Of a stretch of DNA of 64,000 nucleotides, positions 24,529 to 32,183 are shown in pieces. The notes below the pieces were generated by a model that saw only the letters and a list, made by a program, of their open reading frames with translations, was not told the DNA's origin and made no database searches. Each line of letters begins with the position of its first letter. Position 1 is the stretch's first letter. The position numbers were made by a program, and so were the translations under genes. The stretch comes from Streptomyces griseorubiginosus (GTDB lineage: Bacteria > Actinomycetota > Actinomycetes > Streptomycetales > Streptomycetaceae), in NCBI RefSeq assembly GCF_001514195.1, contig NZ_KQ948742.1, positions 62,001-126,000 on the forward strand, in the 5' to 3' direction.

Positions 24529-25041
24529 TCAGGGCCGGCGCGCTCCCGGTCTCCACAGCACCCGTACCGGTACGCCCACGCGGCTCGCGTATGCCACGAT
24601 CTCGCCGGTGCCGCCGATCCCCCGCGCGGGCTCACCGTCCCAGACCGCCACCAGCCGGTCCGTGTGGTCGACGATCCAGCGGCCGGCCGCCGCGTACGCC
24701 TCCTCCTGGGTCCGCTCCACCGGCAGGTCGACGCGGTCGGCGCAGGCCAGCAGCAGCCGGCGGAAAGTGAGCCGGACCGCAGGACCGCCCAGTTGATGCT
24801 CGTAGTCGGTGCCGGTGCCGGGGATGACCGCCGTGAGCGGGATCCCGCCCCGCAGTGCGAGTTCGGCGAAGAGCTGGTCGGCCCCGGCGGCGAGGGCACT
24901 GAACGCCTCCACGGGTCCGCTCGCGCCCTGGCTGGAGAACTCGTCGAGGATCCCCGCGCTGACGCATTCCAGCACCGGCTCGGGGAGGTCCCGGTGCCCG
25001 GTGACTCCGATCCGAGTCGTACGCTCCACGCTCGCCGCCAC
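24529..25041 (-). CDS. SLOG/DUF1273-like nucleotide-binding protein
   Basis: 170 aa from GTG 25041 (a second GTG four codons later is possible). RIGVTGHRDLPEP near the start, SALAAGADQLFAELAL, and LVAVWDGEPARGIGGTGEIV are the three landmarks of SLOG Rossmann-like domains, which bind or cleave nucleotide-derived ligands. SLOG proteins are recurrent partners of SLATT membrane proteins, and one lies 62 bases away on the other strand. A sensor-plus-membrane-effector unit is plausible. The enzyme activity, if any, is unknown. Confidence 0.75.
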   Translation of the reverse strand: MAASVERTTRIGVTGHRDLPEPVLECVSAGILDEFSSQGASGPVEAFSALAAGADQLFAELALRGGIPLTAVIPGTGTDYEHQLGGPAVRLTFRRLLLACADRVDLPVERTQEEAYAAAGRWIVDHTDRLVAVWDGEPARGIGGTGEIVAYASRVGVPVRVLWRPGARRP

Positions 25042-25393
25042 CCTCGGTAGAACCGTCAGGGACGCCCTCCTCCCTACCCAGTCCCACCACGGAAGCCACC
25101 CTTCACGGTCGCTCCCGGGAGCAGTGAAGGGGCGCCCTCCCGACGGGACGCCGCTTCCCTCACCCCGGACAACCTGCCGTTCTGCCGAGCGGGCCGATCA
25201 TTGGGGGCCCACCGAGGTCATGCCTACGACCACTGCATCAGCTTCGGCTTCGGCGGCACAGCAGCGAAATGCACACGGAGGCACCGAGCATGGCCACGGA
25301 AGCCGCCGCCGACTCGGCCCGAAGCTGACGAGGGGCGCGTCTGCTCTTCGGGCCCACCGCGTGACGGGGCCGACCACTACCACGACCCATGCG
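25042..25393. other. Intergenic, no supported gene
   Basis: About 350 bases between the SLOG-like gene and the tRNA-Ser terminator. The only hint of coding is a 12-codon ORF (ATG at about 25290) with GGAGG in front, too short to call. Confidence 0.35.
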
Positions 25394-25427
25394 GAAGGGG
25401 TGCCGCTCCGGAGAGTGGCACCCCTTC
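25394..25427. terminator. Hairpin downstream of tRNA-Ser(UGA)
   Basis: Perfect 11-bp stem GAAGGGGTGCC / GGCACCCCTTC with a 12-base loop, 28 bases past the tRNA 3' end. Confidence 0.8.
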
Positions 25428-25454
25428 TGACCTGCAAGTCTCTGACCTGCTACG

Positions 25455-25539
25455 CGGTGGGTGTGGGATTTGAACCCACGGTGACTCGCGCCACGACGGT
25501 TTTCAAGACCGTTCCCTTAGGCCGCTCGGGCAACCCACC
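25455..25539 (-). tRNA. tRNA-Ser(UGA)
   Basis: On the minus strand: acceptor GGTGGGT pairs with ACCCACC, discriminator G, anticodon loop CTTGAAA with anticodon TGA on an ACGGT/ACCGT stem, long variable arm as in class II tRNAs, and T-arm GTGGG-TTCAAAT-CCCAC. CCA is not encoded. The accessory block lies directly 3' of this gene. Confidence 0.95.
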
Positions 25540-25597
25540 CCGCGCCGCGGTGATCTCGGCGCGGGGACAAGAGTAACCGTTGGGCCGCGCCCGCGGG

Positions 25598-27175
25598 TCA
25601 GCTGTCGCCCGTGCGGGAGCCCAGGGTCAGGGAGACCGTGTGGGTCTTGCCGTCGCGCTCGTAGGTGATCTTGACCTGGTCGCCGGGCTTGTGGGTCCAG
25701 ATCTCGCCGATCAGCGTGGGCCCGGAGTCGATGACCGAGTCGTCGAGCCTGGTGATGACGTCACCCGGCTTGAGGCCGGCCTTGGCCGCCGGACCGCCCG
25801 CCTCGACCGGGGCGGAGCCGCCCGCGCCCTCGGTGGTGATCTTCGCGCCGCCCGAGGAGTCCTCCAGCGAGACGGACGCGCCGATCTTGGCGTAGACGGG
25901 CTTGCCGGTCTGGATCAGCTGCTGGGCCACGTACTTGGCCTGGTTGATCGGGATGGCGAAACCGAGGCCGATCGAGCCGGACTGGCTGGTGCCGCCGAGG
26001 CCGCCGCTGCCGGTGGACTGGATCGCGGAGTTGATGCCGATCACATTGCCCTGGGCGTCGAGGAGGGGGCCGCCGGAGTTGCCCGGGTTGATCGACGCGT
26101 CGGTCTGGAGCGCGCTCATGTAGGACGCGTTCGAACCGCTGCCGTCGCTGGACGCCACCGGGCGGTTCTTCGCGCTGATGATGCCGGTCGTGACCGTGTT
26201 CGACAGGCCGAAGGGGGCGCCGATCGCGATCGTGGAGTCGCCGACCGCCACCTGGTCGGAGTTGCCGAGGGTGAGCGGCTTCAGGTCGTTCGGCGCGTTC
26301 TTGAGCTTGATCACCGCCACGTCGTAGCCCTGCGCGTGACCGACCACCTCGGCGTCGTACTTCTTGCCGTTAGGGAAGGTCGCCGTGAGCTTGCCGCCGT
26401 CCACCGCGTCGGCCACCACGTGGTTGTTGGTGACGATGTGGCCCTGCTTGTCGAAGACGAAGCCGGTTCCGGTGCCGCCCTCGCCGTTGGTGGACTCGGC
26501 CTCGATGGTGACCGTGCTCGGCAGCGCCCGCTGCGCCACACCCGCCACGGTCCCCGCGTCCCGCTTGACGCTGCCGCCGCTGTCCGAGGCGGAGACGGTC
26601 GTCGAGGAGCCGTTGTCGTTGTCCTTGGCCAGGGTGTAGCCGAGCCCGCCTCCGATGCCTCCGGCGACCAGCGCGGCCACCAGGACCGCGGCCACGAGAC
26701 CGCCGCGGCCGCTCTTCGGCTTCGGCGTCGGCTGCTGGTAACCCGCACCCCAGACGCCCGTCGGACCAGCGCCGCCCGCACCGGCTCCACCGGGATGGTC
26801 ATAGCCACCCGCGCCCGCTCCACCGGGAGCGTCGTACCCGCCCGCGGCGCCGGCGCCGTCCGCGGCACCGCCGTACGACGGATTGCCGGGGACCTGCGGC
26901 GGCGGCCAGCCGCCTTCCGGAGCGGCACCCGCACCCTGGGGTGCCGGGTGCTGCGGGGCACCGCCCTCCGCGGAGGCGTACGACGGGGCCGGCCCGGCGT
27001 GCACCAGTTCCGGTCCCTGCGCGCCGCCCGGGGTGGTCGGCGGCACGGGCGGGATCGGGGTGGTCGGAGCGCCCGCGTCGGAGGCCTGGGGTGCCGAAGC
27101 CGCGGGAGCGTCCACCGGCACGGGGGGTGCGGACGGGGCCGGGGGTACCGCGGTGCCCTCGTTCTCGGTGCTCAC
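25598..27175 (-). CDS. HtrA/DegP-like membrane-anchored serine protease with PDZ domain
   Basis: 525 aa. GTG 27175 is chosen because GAGGAG sits just upstream. Residues 1-155 are a cytoplasmic Pro/Ala/Gly-rich tail with GGAGAGGYD repeats; 160-185 is one membrane helix (LVAAVLVAALVAGGIGGGLG); the rest is extracytoplasmic. The trypsin-like triad is present: NNHVVAD (His), GYDVAVIKL (Asp), GNSGGPLLD (Ser). A PDZ domain (KAGLKPGDVITRLDDS) ends the protein. The role is degradation of misfolded envelope proteins. It is divergent from the phosphodiesterase gene; the 258-bp gap contains AT-rich TATATA near 27351. Confidence 0.92.
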   Translation of the reverse strand: MSTENEGTAVPPAPSAPPVPVDAPAASAPQASDAGAPTTPIPPVPPTTPGGAQGPELVHAGPAPSYASAEGGAPQHPAPQGAGAAPEGGWPPPQVPGNPSYGGAADGAGAAGGYDAPGGAGAGGYDHPGGAGAGGAGPTGVWGAGYQQPTPKPKSGRGGLVAAVLVAALVAGGIGGGLGYTLAKDNDNGSSTTVSASDSGGSVKRDAGTVAGVAQRALPSTVTIEAESTNGEGGTGTGFVFDKQGHIVTNNHVVADAVDGGKLTATFPNGKKYDAEVVGHAQGYDVAVIKLKNAPNDLKPLTLGNSDQVAVGDSTIAIGAPFGLSNTVTTGIISAKNRPVASSDGSGSNASYMSALQTDASINPGNSGGPLLDAQGNVIGINSAIQSTGSGGLGGTSQSGSIGLGFAIPINQAKYVAQQLIQTGKPVYAKIGASVSLEDSSGGAKITTEGAGGSAPVEAGGPAAKAGLKPGDVITRLDDSVIDSGPTLIGEIWTHKPGDQVKITYERDGKTHTVSLTLGSRTGDS

Positions 27176-27433
27176 AGCTTCTCTCCTCGGTCCACGGCTG
27201 TCTCTTGTCGGTCGCACTCGGTCACGCTCGGCCAGTGCCGTGCGGTGCCCGGCGTGCGTCAGCTGTGCATGTCCTTTTGTATGCCGTCAGCTTTTCCCAC
27301 GGGCCGTCAGGGCACCATAAGCGGTGCCTGTGGGTCCGCGGCTGCTCTTTATATAGGCCATGTAAGACAAATGAGGCGCAATACATATGCCTCCGTTCGC
27401 ACGCGTACCCCTGTGCGGTGGCACCATGACGCG

Positions 27434-28261
27434 GTGACCCACGCACGGCAGCAGCTGACTCAAGTCGTCGCCCACCGCGGAGCCTCGGAAGACGCTCCCG
27501 AGCACACCCTCGCCGCCTACCGGAAGGCGATCGAGGACGGCGCGGACGCCCTCGAATGCGATGTACGTCTCACCGCGGACGGACATCTCGTCTGTGTCCA
27601 CGACCGACGGGTCAACCGTACGTCCAACGGCCGCGGAGCGGTCTCGGCGCTGGAGCTCGCCGAGCTCGCCACCCTGGACTTCGCCTCCCGCCGCACGCGG
27701 GAGTTCTGGCGCACCCGTGACGAGGAGCCGGACTGGGTCTACCGGCCCGAGGACCGGGAGGACACCTCCGTCCTGACCCTGGAGCGGCTGCTCGAACTCG
27801 TCGCCGACGCCGGGCGGCGCGTGGAGCTGGCCATCGAGACCAAGCATCCGACGCGCTGGGCCGGCCAGGTGGAGGAGCGGCTGCTGGTGCTGCTGAAGCG
27901 GTTCGGACTGGACGCGCCCGCCTCGGCCGCCGAGTCCCCGGTCAGGGTCATGAGCTTCTCGGCGCGTTCACTGCACCGCGTGCGGGCCGCCTCACCGACG
28001 CTGCCGACCGTCTATCTGCTCCAGTTCGTCTCGCCCCGGCTGCGGGACGGCCGGCTGCCCGCCGGCGTGCGCATCGCCGGGCCCTCGATCCGGATCGTGC
28101 GCAACCACCCCGGTTACATCGAGCGCCTCAAGCGCGCGGGCCACCAGGTGCACGTGTGGACCGTCAACGAGCCCGAGGACGTGGATCTCTGCGTGGAGCT
28201 CGGCGTCGACGCCATCATCACCAACCGCCCGCGCGCGGTGCTCGACCGACTGGGCCGCTGA
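27434..28261 (+). CDS. Glycerophosphodiester phosphodiesterase
   Basis: 275 aa from GTG 27434 (the ATG eight bases earlier is out of frame). Catalytic signature: VVAHRGASEDAPEHTLAAY, then ALECDVRLTADG with the E-x-D metal site and VCVHD. The family hydrolyses deacylated phospholipids to sn-glycerol 3-phosphate and an alcohol. The C-terminal HVWTVNEPEDVDLCVELGVD is the conserved last strand-helix. There is no signal peptide, so it acts in the cytoplasm. It is monocistronic, probably expressed from the gap shared with the HtrA gene. Confidence 0.92.
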   Translation: MTHARQQLTQVVAHRGASEDAPEHTLAAYRKAIEDGADALECDVRLTADGHLVCVHDRRVNRTSNGRGAVSALELAELATLDFASRRTREFWRTRDEEPDWVYRPEDREDTSVLTLERLLELVADAGRRVELAIETKHPTRWAGQVEERLLVLLKRFGLDAPASAAESPVRVMSFSARSLHRVRAASPTLPTVYLLQFVSPRLRDGRLPAGVRIAGPSIRIVRNHPGYIERLKRAGHQVHVWTVNEPEDVDLCVELGVDAIITNRPRAVLDRLGR

Positions 28262-28406
28262 CGTCCTCTCCGTCACAGGGTGTGCCCCGGCGCGTTCGGT
28301 ACGTGTTCGACCGTTCCGAATGCGTCGGCGGAACGTGATTGGCCGGTTTCCGGTACAGGCCAATGGGGCATCCACACCGTGGCGTGGGGCGAAGGAGGTC
28401 TCGGGG

Positions 28407-28958
28407 GTGGCGTTGGTGGTGGCACAGGAGGTGCCCACGTCGTCGAGCATGGCCGTACCCCATGGCCCTGCGGGCGTGGGGAAAGCGAGACACCGGATGC
28501 GCGGGCAGCTGCGCAGCGGTGGCGTGGCGGAATCGGTCATCGACGACGCCGTACTGATTCTTTCCGAGCTCTTGAGCAACGCGTGCAAGCACGGCCGGCC
28601 ACTGGGCGACGCCCTGGCCGGGGACGGTGACGTCCGTGCCGCCTGGCGCGTGGACGGCTCCGGCAGACTCACGGTCGAGGTGACGGACGGCGGTGGGCCC
28701 ACCCGCCCGGCTCCGGCGACGCCCTCGGTCACCGCGCACGGCGGCCGTGGGCTGAACATCATCACCGCGCTGGCCGACGACTGGGGCGTCCGGGACGACG
28801 CCCGGGGCGAGGTCACGGTCTGGGTGATCGTCCACGCGGACGTGCACGATCCGGACGCCGGGCGCAGGCGCGACGACTTCGCCTCCCGGGTCACGGCGCC
28901 GTCGGTGTCCGCGATATCCGACCTGGGGTTCATGGACGCGTTCGACGACGCCGACTGA
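28407..28958 (+). CDS. Anti-sigma/HATPase-like ATP-binding protein
   Basis: 183 aa. GTG 28407 is favoured because GGAGG lies eight bases upstream; a longer start at 28320 lacks a site. It is a GHKL ATPase of RsbW/anti-sigma type: N box ILSELLSNACKHGRP, G1 VTDGGGPT, G2 GGRGLNIITALADDW. The C-terminal 45 residues are a charged tail. Streptomyces encode dozens of these; they bind sigma factors or anti-sigma antagonists. No STAS partner is adjacent. Confidence 0.85.
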   Translation: MALVVAQEVPTSSSMAVPHGPAGVGKARHRMRGQLRSGGVAESVIDDAVLILSELLSNACKHGRPLGDALAGDGDVRAAWRVDGSGRLTVEVTDGGGPTRPAPATPSVTAHGGRGLNIITALADDWGVRDDARGEVTVWVIVHADVHDPDAGRRRDDFASRVTAPSVSAISDLGFMDAFDDAD

Positions 28959-29081
28959 CACGGGCCCCGACTGACACGGACCCGCCTGACACCCGGGTTG
29001 TCCACAGGCTCCCGTCGGCCAAGTCGCGAACGGCTAGGCTCGCGCCCGTACGAGACGAGCCGTAACCGGGAGACAGCCACG

Positions 29082-30071
29082 ATGGCCAAGAAGCGACCCC
29101 AGACGAAGGCCAAGCGCCCGCAGATCACGGAGGGCGCCCGCGCCGTAGGCGCTGATGGTGAGGTTCCGGTCGTCGGCGCCCGCGAACCCTGCCCCTGCGG
29201 CAGCGGCCGCCGCTACAAGGCCTGCCACGGCCGGGCCGCGGCGCAGGCCGCGACCGAGCTGGTGCACCGTCCGTTCGAGGGGCTCCCGGGTGAGGGCGAC
29301 TGGGTGGCCCTGCGCGAGCTGGTCCCCGCCGCCACCGTCGAGCTGACCCTGAAGGACGGCCTCCCCGAAGGCGTCCCCTCGGTCACCCTCGCCACGGTCC
29401 TGCCGATGGCCTGGCCCGCCCTGCGCCGCGACGACGGCTCGGTTCTGCTGGGCCTCCAGAACGACACGGCCTCCGGCGACATCAGCCGCGACCTGGCCGA
29501 CACCCTCCGGCGGGCACTGGAAGCGGCACCCGGCACTCCGGTGGAGGGCCGCCGCGCCCCCGCCGACGGTCCGCGGCTCCAGGAACTGCTCGACCCCGAA
29601 GGCACGTTCGAGCCAGTTGTGCACGAGGGCTTCGAGTTCTGGGTCCCGGACGCGGAGAACGCCACGCCCGAGGTGACCGCCTCCCTGGAGCGCGCCAACG
29701 CCGCGGCCATCCCGACCGTCCGGCTGACCGGCGTCGATGCCGCCTACTGGTGCGAGACCCCGGACAAGAACCACCTGCGCTGGGTCATGCCGCACCCCGA
29801 GGAGCGGCTTCTGGACGCGCTGGCGCGGCTGCACGCGGCCGGCCGCTCCAGCCTCGGCGAGGGCACTCGGCTCGTCGGTTCCTTCCGTGCTCACGGCCTC
29901 ACCGTCCCGGTCTGGGACCTGCCGAGCGGGATCACCGCGGACGACGTGGAGAAGCCGGCCGCCGAGTTCGCCGAGCGGCTCGCGGGCGCCCTGGCCGTGG
30001 ACGCTCCGCTGACCGCCGACGAGCGCCGGGCCCGCGGCGGCCTCACCAACCGCCAGGTCACGCTGAGTTGA
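29082..30071 (+). CDS. DUF5926-type protein with SEC-C zinc motif
   Basis: 329 aa. It has a basic N-terminus (AKKRPQTKAKRPQ), then the SEC-C motif EPCPCGSGRRYKACHG at about residues 38-53, which binds zinc as in the SecA C-terminus. The remaining 270 residues are an alpha/beta domain with conserved-looking WCETPDKNHLRWVMPHPEE, the pattern of the DUF5926 family. It is widespread in actinobacteria; function is unknown, possibly ribosome- or SecB-associated by analogy. It is monocistronic and followed five bases later by a 16-bp terminator. Confidence 0.85.
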   Translation: MAKKRPQTKAKRPQITEGARAVGADGEVPVVGAREPCPCGSGRRYKACHGRAAAQAATELVHRPFEGLPGEGDWVALRELVPAATVELTLKDGLPEGVPSVTLATVLPMAWPALRRDDGSVLLGLQNDTASGDISRDLADTLRRALEAAPGTPVEGRRAPADGPRLQELLDPEGTFEPVVHEGFEFWVPDAENATPEVTASLERANAAAIPTVRLTGVDAAYWCETPDKNHLRWVMPHPEERLLDALARLHAAGRSSLGEGTRLVGSFRAHGLTVPVWDLPSGITADDVEKPAAEFAERLAGALAVDAPLTADERRARGGLTNRQVTLS

Positions 30072-30075
30072 CACA

Positions 30076-30111
30076 ACGGGTGCGGCTGACCGGTCGGTCA
30101 GCCGCACCCGT
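30076..30111. terminator. Perfect 16-bp terminator hairpin
   Basis: ACGGGTGCGGCTGACC and its exact complement with loop GGTC, immediately after the DUF5926-type stop codon. Confidence 0.9.
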
Positions 30112-30235
30112 ACTCCACGCGGCCACGGCCCCCTTCACAACTCCCCCCGGGAGATGGCGAATCGGTGTCCGAATCAGCCACGGGGCGCCGCGGTCGAATT
30201 TGCGAACAGCCGATCTCTTGTTACCGTTCCAATAG

Positions 30236-30273
30236 CCCGGTTGCTGGTGCATCCCCCGTCGCCAGCAACCGGG
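30236..30273. terminator. 12-bp hairpin with T-rich tail on the plus strand
   Basis: CCCGGTTGCTGG / CCAGCAACCGGG, 14-base loop, followed by TCTTTCC. It lies between convergent genes that already have another terminator; it could end a small RNA reading rightward from about 30150 or terminate the secreted-protein gene. Confidence 0.65.
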
Positions 30274-30314
30274 TCTTTCCGTGTCCGGGCCTCTTTACGG
30301 AACGACGCCGTGCG

Positions 30315-31007
30315 TCAACTGCCCGTGACGTCCTCGGAGTTGCTGCCGACCCGCAGCAGCAGCGGGCCACTGCCCCGCCGGGCGGCGAACTCCGCGACGG
30401 CCGTGTAGTCGCCCGGCGCCCCCTCGGTCCGTTCCCTGGGCGTCTCGCAGCTGTCCGGCTCGTCCCCGGCACCGACCACGCAGTGCATCTGCACCGTGTG
30501 CGCGCCGGGTCCCATGAGGCTGAGCACGGCGTCCAGGGCCGTGCCGGTCGCGTTGCGGTAGTAGGTCCGCGCCCAGGTCTCCTCGCCCTGCGTGAGCACA
30601 CAGGTCTGCGCCTCGATGCCCTCCGGGGAACTCAGTTCGGGACCGCAGCGGGCGGCGGTGGCCAGACCCAGGCCGAGCAGCAGCGGGGAGCGGTCCGCGC
30701 CGGCGAACGGCGCCTTGTAGTCGTCGTCCACGGAAGGCCGTCCGGCAGACAGCCCTGCACCCGACAGCCCTGCATCAGAAGCCCCGGCATCGGAAGGCCG
30801 TACATCGGAGGGCCGCGCGTCGGAAGGTCGTACATCAGAAGTCCGTCCAGGCGCCTGCCGTACCGCGGCAGGCGGCGCGGACGAGCGCACGAGATCGCGT
30901 ACGACCGTGCGACCCCCGTCGCCCACCTGCCCCGCGGAGGCCACGGCCAGCGGCAGCGCGACGGCGCCCAGCACGGCACCGGACAGGGCGAGCAGACGAA
31001 GGTTCAT
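30315..31007 (-). CDS. Secreted protein with SDxRPSDA-type repeats
   Basis: 230 aa. Residues 1-25 form a signal peptide (LALSGAVLGAVALPLAVASA). Residues 52-92 are a repeat tract of SDVRP/SDARP/SDAGA units. Residues 95-230 are a globular domain with four Cys (RCGPELS, TCVLTQGE, HCVVGAGDEPDSC), probably two disulphides, and VLSLMGPGAHTVQMHC. I do not recognise the fold; many Streptomyces encode a similar exported protein at this place. The repeat tract may vary in length between strains. The gene is convergent with the DUF5926-type gene. Confidence 0.75.
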   Translation of the reverse strand: MNLRLLALSGAVLGAVALPLAVASAGQVGDGGRTVVRDLVRSSAPPAAVRQAPGRTSDVRPSDARPSDVRPSDAGASDAGLSGAGLSAGRPSVDDDYKAPFAGADRSPLLLGLGLATAARCGPELSSPEGIEAQTCVLTQGEETWARTYYRNATGTALDAVLSLMGPGAHTVQMHCVVGAGDEPDSCETPRERTEGAPGDYTAVAEFAARRGSGPLLLRVGSNSEDVTGS

Positions 31008-31062
31008 GGGCGGACGATAACGACCGGGGGCGGGCAGTCCCTCGTGCCCGCGCCCGACATGC

Positions 31063-31728
31063 CTACAACTCGGGGGCGCTCACACCCGTACGAGTGAGGG
31101 CCTCGACCACCGCGTCCACCACGGCCTCGACGTCGGGGACCCACGGGGAGGCCGAGCCGGGCAGCGGGGCACGCTCCCAGGTGATGTCGCCGTGACCGGT
31201 CTCCGACGGCGGCAGGGCGAGGTAGCCGCCCTCGCCGTGGAAGCGCAGGGAGCCGGGGACGTGGTCCTGGGCGTACAGCAGTTCGCCCAACTGCTCCAGG
31301 GAGTACGGCTTCACGAGGATCGCCCAGCGCAGCGGCGAGGCGATCACCGGGCCCAGGCGCATGCCCTGGGCGTCGAGCGCGGCCAGGGCGCGGGAGGCCG
31401 GGAGGGCCGGCAGGCTGACCGCGCAGGGCGCGTTGCCGCCGGTGGCCAGGATGATCGGCGCGGCCGGGCGGTTGGTCCACCACCAGCGGACCATGCGCTC
31501 GTCGGCGGTGGCCGCGAGGAGTCCGGGGTCGAAGGGGTGGGCGCCGGGGACCGTGCACTCCGGGTCGGGGCAGCCGCAGCGGGCCCGGCCCTGCGGGTCC
31601 GGTGCCACGCCCGGGAGTACGGGCCACTGCCATTCCTTCGCGAAGGTCAGGGCCGCGCTGAGCAATTCAGGCTTTCCGTCGCTGCGCTGGGACAGGAGCC
31701 TGCGTCGCCTTCCGAGGATCTCGCGCAT
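31063..31728 (-). CDS. Degenerate Prim-Pol-fold protein
   Basis: 221 aa; GGAA lies ahead of ATG 31728. The overall frame is that of bifunctional DNA primase/polymerase N-terminal domains: AALTFAKEWQWPVLPGV, CGCPDPECTVPGAHPF, WWWTNRPAAPIILATGG, GEGGYLALPPSETG. Where active members have the D-x-D metal pair after the ATGG strand, this protein has APCAVSL, so catalysis is unlikely. It is a conserved actinobacterial family found next to the phosphatase gene that follows divergently. A regulatory or nucleotide-binding role is possible. Compare with the intact paralogue at 3173-4042. Confidence 0.8.
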   Translation of the reverse strand: MREILGRRRRLLSQRSDGKPELLSAALTFAKEWQWPVLPGVAPDPQGRARCGCPDPECTVPGAHPFDPGLLAATADERMVRWWWTNRPAAPIILATGGNAPCAVSLPALPASRALAALDAQGMRLGPVIASPLRWAILVKPYSLEQLGELLYAQDHVPGSLRFHGEGGYLALPPSETGHGDITWERAPLPGSASPWVPDVEAVVDAVVEALTRTGVSAPEL

Positions 31729-32183
31729 GAGCGCTCGTTCCTTTCCGTTGCACCGCTGGCAACACCGAGGACCACATCACACCATGTGTCGATCACTTCA
31801 CTGTGCGTACCTGTTGGCGCATCACACCCTTGTCCGAGACAAGGGGAACCCCATACTGCGTCGTCTATCAAATGCATGGGCGAAGCGGGGGGTGGCGAAG
31901 TATGGCGTTTTGCCGTCGCGCGTATTTCTCTCCGCCTCCACCACGGGAGGATGGGGCTCGGTCGTCGGTGGCTAAGACGCCCGGGTCGGTCACCAGGTTC
32001 CGGGTGACCGTCCACCACCCCTGGTCCTTACCGAGTACGTACCCATCACGACCGCTGTGACGCTCTGTGGAGCAAGGCCAGTCGACCTCAATACACCGTA
32101 ACCCGAGGCATTTTTGAGCCAACTTAACCCTTCGCCCCGCTGTCCACCAGTTACCCGTGGACACCAGGAATCCCGGCAGGACA
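31729..32183. other. Long divergent intergenic region
   Basis: 455 bases between the Prim-Pol-like and SpoIIE-like genes, less GC-rich than flanking genes. It contains a short hairpin (CCTTGTCCGAGACAAGG near 31829) and must hold both promoters. No ORF is convincing. Confidence 0.4.

Noticed and set aside
23326..25050. 574-codon plus-strand ORF over the SLATT/SLOG region
   Set aside because: It overlaps two better-supported genes in other frames and has shadow-type Arg/Pro/Gly composition.
25580..28261. 893-codon open frame reading into the phosphodiesterase
   Set aside because: The first two thirds are antisense to the HtrA protease; only the part from 27434 is a real gene.
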